Assembly: GCA_025201865.1 (NCBI GenBank)
Contig: MU602692.1
Location: forward strand, 22,989 to 42,740
Direction of reading: 5' to 3'
From: Ramicandelaber brevisporus
Taxonomy: Eukaryota; Kickxellomycota; Ramicandelaberales; Ramicandelaberaceae
DNA: 19,752 bases
A program made the position numbers and the translations under genes. The notes beneath the pieces were generated by a model that was not told where the DNA came from, did no database searches, and saw only the letters and a program-made list of their open reading frames with translations. The stretch's first letter is position 1, and every line of letters starts with the position of its first letter. This document shows, piece after piece, positions 8,222 through 14,074 of this stretch.

Positions 8222-10945
8222 ATGAGCACACCTTTCAAGCGTAGAGTTGGGCGGCCATCGCTCACACCTGAGGAGAAGGCATTCCGTGCCGCTCAGCGTG
8301 CACGTGTGATTGCCGAGGCCAAGGAAGCAGGCATTCCAATCACATCATCTCGCTCTAGTGATAGAGTGCTACGCAGTCAACCGAGACAAAGCGTACAGCA
8401 GCATCAACAGATGATGTCAACAGCAGCGGCAATGCAGCAGAATATGACGCCAACGAGACCAATGCAACAGCCTTCCACCGCAGCTGTAACAGGCGGCAGA
8501 TATCCTCAGTTTCAGCTAAATCAAATCCCAACATCGCCACTGGCTCATCGTCAAATACAAGGTCTGTCTTTACAACCACAGCAGCAGCAGCAACAACATC
8601 AGCAGAGATTGATTGCACAGCCACGTTCCCAAATTAGACCTGGGTTTCAGCTGCAGCAGTACCAACAACAGCAACAGCAGCAGCCTGCGACATCAGCTTA
8701 TGGCAGACCACCTCCGATTGTGTCACCAGCAACTGCCATGTACTTACACCACCAACAGCAGCCAGCTAAACCGAGAACATTTAGTGAGTATCCGGCACGT
8801 CTTAGAGAAGGTGCAACTGCTCTGATTGTGCCAAATGTGCCATTTAGTGGAGCATCAGTTAATGCCGGACAGATGCTGACCAATCAAACACCAGCACGCC
8901 ATTCACAGAGATTAGCTCAGCATCAGCAGCAGAGTGAAGAAAGTGGAGCGACATATACAAGCAGTGGGAGACAAGTCAGATCATCACTGAGAAATGCAAT
9001 TACATTTAAAGATACATCAGATGACTCGGATTCAGATTCAGACAGCATGAGTGATTTAGATGACACTAATGAGGAAAAGGATAGCTCCAAACACGATCCA
9101 AACTTTACAAAGTATGCTGGAGCAGGTAATGTTAGTGGAAGAGTGACTAGGCATAGTGGCATGACTCAGCAATTGCAATCTCAGCAGCTGTTAAATTTAC
9201 AGCAAAAGCAGAATGAACAGCAGCTGTTACATTTGCAAAAACTAAAGTCAGTGGATACGAAGCGTCAGTTTGCAAAGACATTCCATTTACGCCCGTCCAC
9301 TGACCAGTTAAATGCACTGGCTAACTCCACAGATGTGTTGGTACCAATCAGAATCGACTTGGAATTGGACAATAGTCACAGATTGCAAGATGCATTTTTA
9401 TGGAACATCAAAGATACAACTTATACTCCGGAACACTTTGCTAGAATCTTGGCAGAGGATTTGGATTTGTTAGACCCGACTACAATCAGTGTGCTAAATG
9501 GAGGTGGATCATCGAGAGTGTCTCAGCTGACTGGAACGGTAATCAATTCAAACAGCGCAAACAATTTATCACAAATAGTTGTTGAGCAAGTATCCAGAGC
9601 CATTCATGCCCAAGTAACTGAATTCAAATCAACTACAGATGCCATTAACATGACTGATGATACCCATCTATTAAAGTACCACCTGGATAATAGCAAAAAT
9701 AGCCACAATCGTGCTGAAAATGATTCAAAAATTGTCATTTTGGATCCAAATATTCACAATGCAATTCCATCAACAGATGGTCAAAAGCCCATTGACAAGC
9801 CACTTCAGCCTGGATCACCTCTCTTGCAACCAACTGCAAATAAGTCAGCAGCTGTGCACTCCCAGCAGTCTCATGGACACACCGTTTACCCTGATGTCAG
9901 AGTAATTATTCACATTGAGCTACTATTAGGCAACACATTGGTTCGGGACAGATTTGAATGGGATCTATCATCGCCTGACTCATATGCTGATGACTTTGCA
10001 CGAGTCTTTGTTGCCGAGGCCGCCCTTCCTGGTGAAGCTGCCCCTCTAATCTCGCATTCAATTCGTGATCAAATACACAGATTCCGCCGTCAGCGCTTTG
10101 AACGCTCAACTGGCGATCCCGAATCATCAATGCTGCCCGACAACTCATCAGTGTACCAAAATGCAATTGACAGCGGTGCCGATGCTGAACAAGCCAAGGC
10201 GCTGGCTAGTATGGGAATCTTGGGAGCTGGAAAGAGTAGAGAGGCACGTGGAGCAGTTACAGATGGATTGTTTGCAATGGTCAGACCAATTGAGGAAACT
10301 TTTGCCTGGGGACCGAGTATAGAAATGCTGTCAAAGGACGATGTTGATAAGATAGTCCAGGAAAGAATGAGATCAATGAGAAGAGTGAGACGAGAAAATA
10401 CCTTTTATCCTCAGGTTGCTGCCACCTCCTCCGCCATCTCATCCACTCCTGCACCCGCACTGCCCGGTACTGTCACTCCATCTGGCAGTGGTGGAAATGC
10501 GACAACCATTCGACGTCTCAAGCAAGGTCGACTGGGCACGAATACTGGCACAGCCACGCCAAGACAGCAGCAACAGCAACAACAACAACAACAACAGCCA
10601 GGCTCATTGGCAGTGTCTGTATCACTCCCTGCTGGTGGACAAGCTCAGCAGACTTCCTCAACCATCATTGCTCATCCAACACCTCTCCGCTCAATTGCTG
10701 ATGGCAGTGTGCGAAGCAACAGCAACAGCAACAACAGCCAGGCTCATTGGCAGTGTCTGTATCACTCCCTGCTGGTGGACAAGCTCAGCAGACTTCCTCA
10801 ACCATCATTGCTCATCCAACACCTCTCCGCTCAATTGCTGATGGCAGTGTGCGACGCTCTACTTCAACAACCTCCGCAGTTGGTGCTACAGCAGTGCCGC
10901 TGGCATCGCCATTTACACGTCACACCGCACCTCGCCAGCAACTAG
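8222..10945 (+). CDS. SNF5/SMARCB1-like subunit of SWI/SNF-type chromatin remodeller, C-terminus frameshifted by a tandem duplication
   Basis: The SNF5 domain is present as two related repeats. RPT1 is about residues 371-425 (VLVPIRIDLELDNSHRLQDAF then a W-N-I segment and ILAEDLDL). RPT2 is about 558-625 (DVRVIIHIELLLGNTLVRDRF then WDLSSPDSYADDFARVFVAE). These bind partner ATPase and core subunits in SWI/SNF, RSC and BAF complexes, so the protein should act in the nucleus. The N-terminus has a short GRP core in a basic context (KRRVGRPS), resembling an AT-hook, then Q-rich disordered sequence. A conserved-looking segment follows RPT2 up to about residue 735. The start used is ATG 8222; the open frame extends upstream only to a GTG. 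A 140 bp tandem duplication at 10575-10854 shifts the frame and ends the protein at TAG 10943-10945 (907 residues). Without it the frame would continue to 11184 (about 940 residues). Whether it belongs to SWI/SNF or RSC cannot be told. Confidence 0.93.
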   Translation: MSTPFKRRVGRPSLTPEEKAFRAAQRARVIAEAKEAGIPITSSRSSDRVLRSQPRQSVQQHQQMMSTAAAMQQNMTPTRPMQQPSTAAVTGGRYPQFQLNQIPTSPLAHRQIQGLSLQPQQQQQQHQQRLIAQPRSQIRPGFQLQQYQQQQQQQPATSAYGRPPPIVSPATAMYLHHQQQPAKPRTFSEYPARLREGATALIVPNVPFSGASVNAGQMLTNQTPARHSQRLAQHQQQSEESGATYTSSGRQVRSSLRNAITFKDTSDDSDSDSDSMSDLDDTNEEKDSSKHDPNFTKYAGAGNVSGRVTRHSGMTQQLQSQQLLNLQQKQNEQQLLHLQKLKSVDTKRQFAKTFHLRPSTDQLNALANSTDVLVPIRIDLELDNSHRLQDAFLWNIKDTTYTPEHFARILAEDLDLLDPTTISVLNGGGSSRVSQLTGTVINSNSANNLSQIVVEQVSRAIHAQVTEFKSTTDAINMTDDTHLLKYHLDNSKNSHNRAENDSKIVILDPNIHNAIPSTDGQKPIDKPLQPGSPLLQPTANKSAAVHSQQSHGHTVYPDVRVIIHIELLLGNTLVRDRFEWDLSSPDSYADDFARVFVAEAALPGEAAPLISHSIRDQIHRFRRQRFERSTGDPESSMLPDNSSVYQNAIDSGADAEQAKALASMGILGAGKSREARGAVTDGLFAMVRPIEETFAWGPSIEMLSKDDVDKIVQERMRSMRRVRRENTFYPQVAATSSAISSTPAPALPGTVTPSGSGGNATTIRRLKQGRLGTNTGTATPRQQQQQQQQQQQPGSLAVSVSLPAGGQAQQTSSTIIAHPTPLRSIADGSVRSNSNSNNSQAHWQCLYHSLLVDKLSRLPQPSLLIQHLSAQLLMAVCDALLQQPPQLVLQQCRWHRHLHVTPHLASN
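10575..10854 (+). repeat. 140 bp perfect-register tandem duplication inside SNF5
   Basis: Positions 10575-10714 and 10715-10854 are abutting copies of the same 140 bp. They match at 138 of 140 positions, with the last 126 bases identical. The two differences (10582/10722 and 10588/10728) are A versus G within the CAA/CAG tract at the left end. Since 140 is not a multiple of three, copy 2 and everything after it are read in a different frame from copy 1. The breakpoints lie at the CAG/CAA repeat, a natural site for slippage or unequal exchange. Confidence 0.95.
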
Positions 10946-11184
10946 TAGCCCCACCTCCGGCATCCATCGCTTCGTCTATGGCTGCAATGCAGCTTTCCAC
11001 AACGGCCACCGCATCACCTGTACTGCAGAATGGCACTACTCGTAGATCAGTAACTCCAATGAGCACCACAACTGTCACTAGTCTGCAAACAACAGCATCC
11101 ATCGCCACAAAGTCAACTGCTACTGACACAAATCATCCATTCGTGGCTGCAACCTCTACTCCCAGCAATGGCTCTTCAGCTTAA
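10855..11184 (+). other. Displaced 3' reading frame of SNF5 (ancestral C-terminal tail)
   Basis: After the duplication, the frame that continues copy 1's reading stays open to a TAA at 11182-11184. It encodes an S/T/A/P-rich tail similar in character to the preceding SNF5 sequence (for example repeated TTT, STS and TPS motifs). The frame actually in register with the ATG gives a C/H/L/Q-rich tail and stops at 10945. The open, unmutated state of this stretch suggests it was coding until recently, or is still coding in alleles with a single copy. It could also be evidence of an assembly error. Confidence 0.75.
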
Positions 11185-11718
11185 AATGCAGCAGCAGCTT
11201 GACTCCTCATCATATCATCCCTATCTGTTTTGTTTTGCATCTATTGTTCTTTTTTAAACTCTTCTTCATTCCCTTTTTCCTCCTAATTTTTTCCATACTT
11301 TTTCTCTACTCTATTTTTCATTGTTTAATATACTCTTCGTAATGTATCGAATTAGCCCTCACATTGAAAAGATATGAAGCCTCATGCGGCGCAAATGGTT
11401 GAATGTGCGCCGCGGCGTATAAATGCATTTGTGCAGGTCATTGTGCGTCACTCTTTGATTCACGTCGACACGTACACTCGCAGTCTCTCCTGCTCATCCA
11501 CCCAGTCACCTCTTCAACCCATTCAACCCATTCAGCCACCGACCCGCTCACTCCGGCTGAGCTAGCTTTCGCTTCCGCTTTCCGTTGCTATCTACCGTGT
11601 ATCAAACTCCTCTGTTGTTTGCACGTGAGCCTCCTTCAACCACAAACAACAGTAGCAGTAGCAACAACAACAACAACAAAAAAGACTACCATTCGATAAA
11701 CACTTGAACATACATAGA
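11185..11718 (+). other. Spacer between SNF5 and the coiled-coil gene
   Basis: From 11185 to about 11340 the sequence is T- and CT-rich with several T runs, fitting the SNF5 3' UTR. From about 11340 on it should be the promoter and leader of the next gene. It contains a GC-rich dyad and TATA-like motif, a stretch of TTCAACCCATTCAACCCATTCA repeats near 11513-11534, and a CAA-rich leader (about 11640-11690) just before the ATG. A 63-codon frame at 11374-11565 starts with ATG but has no recognisable features and may be an upstream ORF or chance. Confidence 0.6.
11386..11424 (+). promoter_or_regulatory. GC-rich inverted repeat followed by a TATA-like motif
   Basis: GCGGCGCA (11386-11393) is followed after 12 bases by its exact complement TGCGCCGC (11406-11413). 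TATAAAT begins at 11418, five bases further on. The pair lies about 300 bp upstream of the coiled-coil gene's ATG and about 200 bp after the displaced SNF5 stop. It could be a factor-binding dyad next to a TATA element, or an RNA hairpin in the SNF5 3' UTR. Confidence 0.45.
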
Positions 11719-12054
11719 ATGTCACGCAAACCGCAGCTGCTGAAATATGGTCAGCTTACGCCAATACAGCTCGCAATAGTGGAGCAAATAGAGAAGACTT
11801 TGAGCTCGTCAAAGGCACCAAGCAAAGCGCCAGCTCTGAATCCATGCAACATAGCGAACAGTCACGAGGTATGCGAATTACGAGAGCGGCTGTGTCATAA
11901 TGAGATACGAAAACTCAATGTTGAAAATGCAGAGACGCAGCTGGAAACGAAGAGGTTAGCGGACGAGAATGAAGAGTTGAGGAGGCAGCTGGAGGAACTT
12001 CGGAGGAAATATGCAGCATTGAAGAGGAATGTACAACAGATGCTAGTGGGATAG
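11719..12054 (+). CDS. Small coiled-coil protein of unknown function (111 residues)
   Basis: I do not recognise this protein. It starts at ATG 11719, preceded by a CAA-rich leader typical of a real 5' UTR, and ends at TAG 12052-12054. Residues 1-30 include a short segment LTPIQLAIVEQIEKTL that looks like an amphipathic helix. A linker rich in Ser, Lys, Ala and Pro follows (about 28-43). From about residue 52 to 105 the sequence is highly charged with heptad-spaced Leu/Ile/Val (ELRERL, KRLADENEELRRQLEELRRKYAAL), a confident coiled coil. It lacks the basic DNA-binding region of a bZIP protein. It could be a dimerising scaffold, kinetochore, cytoskeletal or transport-complex subunit. It converges with the ribosomal protein gene. 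Its coding character is supported by the ordered heptads, which antisense or random frames do not give. Confidence 0.72.
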   Translation: MSRKPQLLKYGQLTPIQLAIVEQIEKTLSSSKAPSKAPALNPCNIANSHEVCELRERLCHNEIRKLNVENAETQLETKRLADENEELRRQLEELRRKYAALKRNVQQMLVG

Positions 12055-12376
12055 CAGCGAGACCACCGAATCTTCGCTGTTATGCTGGCTTTATCAAGAT
12101 GCTATTCATCGGCGAACATTGGTGCGAGCAAGACGGTGTATTCGTGTAAGAAGTCTCTCAACCTAATACTTGCAAAACAAATGTTTAACATAGCGACATA
12201 CGAACAGCGTGACTGCATCTCAACTTGTATACTGTTATCCCCTCCCCCTCCCCCACTAAAACGCGAAACACTTTTATCAAATACTAATCAACCATAAAGA
12301 TGCTGATGCCAACAATAACGATACTAATGGTGATGGTGATAAACAACACTATATTGTTATACTTTTTGAAAGGTGT
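12055..12376. other. Convergent intergenic spacer
   Basis: These 322 bp separate the 3' ends of the coiled-coil gene and eS17, so both 3' UTRs and terminators should be here. A C-rich run (about 12239-12256) and a GATGGTGATGGTGAT stretch near 12328-12342 are visible. I see no gene. Confidence 0.6.
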
Positions 12377-12889
12377 TTAAGCAGAGGCAGCTGGGGCTGG
12401 GGCTGGGGCTGGGGCAGCAGCCTGACGCTCCTTGCGTGGGCCAGCAGCGGCACCAGCTGGGCGGCGAGCACCACCGAAGCGGCCCTCCTGACGTGGACCC
12501 TTACCGCCACGCTGAACAGCCTTGCTGGTGAAGACGCGGAGACCCTGGACCTTCTCGAAACCGAGCTTCTTGACGAGCTCAGCGGTGTCCTGATCGATGT
12601 CAATGGTGTCCTGAGAAAGAACAGAGACCTCTGGGACGTAGTTATCCTTGCGCTCACGCTCCTCCTCCTGCAGCTTGAAGGAAATACCGCGAACTGGACC
12701 CTTCTGAATACGGCGCATCAGACGAGTGGTGAAACCAGCGATCTTGTTGCGAAGGCGCTTGGTTGGCACAACGGCAACAGAGTCGATGATACGCTTGTTG
12801 GTCTGGAAGTCCAGAGTCAGGCGTGGGTAGTACTTTTCGATCAGAGCGCGAGATGCACGCTTGGTGGTCTTAGTTCTGATGCGGCCCAT
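12377..12889 (-). CDS. RPS17: 40S ribosomal protein eS17 (RPS17)
   Basis: The protein begins [20 protein letters not shown] and continues with the highly conserved eS17 core, including [26 protein letters not shown] and [10 protein letters not shown]. It is a structural component of the small ribosomal subunit and acts in cytoplasmic translation. The conserved core spans about residues 1-125. Family members are usually about 130-145 residues, but this one has 170. The excess is a C-terminal tail rich in Gly, Arg, Ala and Pro, ending in AP repeats (from about 128). No intron interrupts the coding sequence; a 5' UTR intron is possible. The start at 12889 is fixed by the near-universal MGR start. 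The stop is TAA at 12377-12379. Confidence 0.98.
   Translation of the reverse strand: MGRIRTKTTKRASRALIEKYYPRLTLDFQTNKRIIDSVAVVPTKRLRNKIAGFTTRLMRRIQKGPVRGISFKLQEEERERKDNYVPEVSVLSQDTIDIDQDTAELVKKLGFEKVQGLRVFTSKAVQRGGKGPRQEGRFGGARRPAGAAAGPRKERQAAAPAPAPAPAASA
12393..12414 (+). repeat. GGGGCT tandem repeat, potential G-quadruplex, at the eS17 3' end
   Basis: Four runs of four G separated by CT occupy 12393-12414 on the plus strand. This is a textbook intramolecular G-quadruplex pattern with 2-base loops. It is the template strand of eS17; the mRNA is C-rich here and encodes the AP repeats 13 bp before the stop codon. Confidence 0.8.
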
Positions 12890-13426
12890 ATTTATGCTCT
12901 TTTGTTACTGCTGCTACTGCTGCTGATGCTGCTGTTGTTGAGTTAGCGTTAATGTACTTCTTGAGGCAGTTTGTGAAAGGAATGAACCAACACCTACCGT
13001 GATTGCTGCCCGCCGCGGCAGCCAGTGCAGATCTGCTCTCCCAGCCTTCTCTCGCTTTTTTTGACCTTTTCGCTGCAGATCTCGAAATTTTTATAAATTG
13101 TTAGTCACAAGCAACGAATTTTACCGGAATAAAATTCACAAGAATTTCACAAACCAAAAAGAAATACAAAACTTTAAAACATTGAAACTTTGTACATAAA
13201 GTTAAGCTACAATGATTCATCTCGGAGAGTCAAAGAGAATGTCAGAACATTTGAACCTCTGTAACAGTGAGAACGTACCACTTGTACTATGCCCAGTAGT
13301 AATCGATTTACCGGAATTACAAACTATACATCCCTTCCCCTTCCTCTTCTGCATTTCATTTACTGCATCATTCACATTGAAAAGATCCACTTGACATGTT
13401 CAATATGGTGTAAGAGATTATTTTTT
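12890..13426. other. eS17 upstream region and I36-like gene 3' region
   Basis: These 537 bp contain the eS17 promoter and the 3' UTR of the next minus-strand gene. Visible are a CAG-rich segment next to the start codon, the 10 bp palindrome GCAGATCTGC (13027-13036), a nearby CTGCAGATCT (13073-13082), and an AT-rich block (13080-13200) including TTTTATAAAT near 13088, which on the minus strand resembles a TATA box about 200 bp from the ATG. TTACCGGAAT occurs twice (near 13120 and 13310). A 60-codon ATG frame at 13212-13394 (plus) looks like chance. Confidence 0.55.
12932..12997 (-). other. Candidate 5' UTR intron of eS17
   Basis: Read on the minus strand, position 12997 begins GTAGGTG, a good splice donor. 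About 50 nt later comes GCTAAC (branch adenosine at 12943), then ACAACAG ending at 12932. Further CAG acceptors lie closer to the ATG (12903-12930). This gives an intron of about 66 nt or more entirely in the leader. Ribosomal protein genes often have such 5' introns in fungi. It is inferred from motifs only. Confidence 0.4.
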
Positions 13427-13759
13427 TTAGCAGGAGCCACTTCTAACAGCATCGATACGCTGTCCAAACTCTTCCTTATAATCATGGTGCGAATCGCCAT
13501 TGCGAACAGTGCGCTTCTCATGTGGCTCGTAGTTTATGAAGCACGCGTCAGTATTCGCCACAAACGAGCCAACTCGCTCCATAAACGACGGAGGCAAATC
13601 GCTATACCCTTTGACTGTTGTCCATTCCCAGCTATCGCCAGCAAAGCCTGTACTAGAGTAGAAGCAGACTGAGCCGCTGGGGCAAGATGGAGGTCCAGCG
13701 TTGGATACACGAGAGCCACACAGAACAAGAGCAGCCGCCGTCAAAAGAGTAGTCTTCAT
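13427..13759 (-). CDS. Small secreted protein, peptidase inhibitor I36 / beta-gamma-crystallin-like
   Basis: From ATG 13759 the frame encodes 110 residues. The first 21 form a clear signal peptide (MKTTLL, an Ala/Leu core, then VSNA before a Gly). The mature part follows the I36 pattern: CPSGSVCFYSSTGFAGDSW, then a YSDL segment, GSFVANT, CFINYE, and a final RIDAVRSGSC. Pfam I36 proteins (Streptomyces metalloproteinase inhibitor and relatives) have a beta/gamma-crystallin fold with paired 'C-x-Y...F-x-G' strands and serine/arginine-flanked turns. Four cysteines remain after cleavage (C26, C32, C73, C110), enough for two disulfides. It would be exported and could inhibit a protease, bind calcium or act in the cell wall, but function is unproven. 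The open frame reaches 57 codons further upstream without an ATG, and that stretch is not protein-like. The stop is TAA. Confidence 0.82.
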   Translation of the reverse strand: MKTTLLTAAALVLCGSRVSNAGPPSCPSGSVCFYSSTGFAGDSWEWTTVKGYSDLPPSFMERVGSFVANTDACFINYEPHEKRTVRNGDSHHDYKEEFGQRIDAVRSGSC

Positions 13760-14074
13760 TGATGCTCGAATTTTGATAGTTGAATTGTGATAGTTGAATT
13801 GTGATATGTCGCAGAGTGGGGAGCAGAGGAAACAAACAATCGACGCGAGTAGAGGTGGTGAACAGGTGCGAGTTGGAGTCTCTTCACGAAAATAAAAAGA
13901 GAAAGAAAGAAAAGGCGCTGTGGGAATCAAGATGGCGTACCTTTTACTTCGACATGAGAAAATTGTGTAAAATATAAAAGATCATTAAAAAGGAAGAAAA
14001 GAGGAAGTAATGAGTCAAAAAGAATATTTAGCTATTCTGCTTTGCATTGTTTTGTTTTGTTTGATTTTTTGAAG
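13760..14074. other. Spacer between I36-like gene and full-length ABCC gene
   Basis: These 315 bp hold the I36-like promoter and leader and the 3' UTR of the ABCC gene. The right end (about 13960-14074) is AT-rich with a TATA/T-rich segment; no gene is visible. Confidence 0.6.
13774..13807. repeat. 14 bp direct repeat in I36-like gene leader
   Basis: TGATAGTTGAATTG occurs at 13774-13787 and 13788-13801, with a partial third copy (TGATAT) at 13802-13807. It sits 15-48 bp upstream of the start codon of the secreted protein. Confidence 0.85.

Noticed and set aside
10575-10854. Splicing as the explanation of the SNF5 duplication
   Set aside because: Removing exactly 140 nt would need AG immediately followed by GT inside the repeat, which is absent; only a poor GC-AG option exists at AGGC.
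11704-11718. Five-codon upstream extension of the coiled-coil protein
   Set aside because: It would start at TTG; ATG 11719 is the first credible start.
11359-13386. Shared 15-mer TCACATTGAAAAGAT at 11359-11373 and 13372-13386
   Set aside because: One shared 15-mer in about 20 kb is close to chance expectation and the flanks do not match.
13760-13930. N-terminal extension of the I36-like protein
   Set aside because: The extension starts at TTG, has no ATG and reads as translated leader DNA including the 14 bp repeat; the internal ATG gives a perfect signal peptide.
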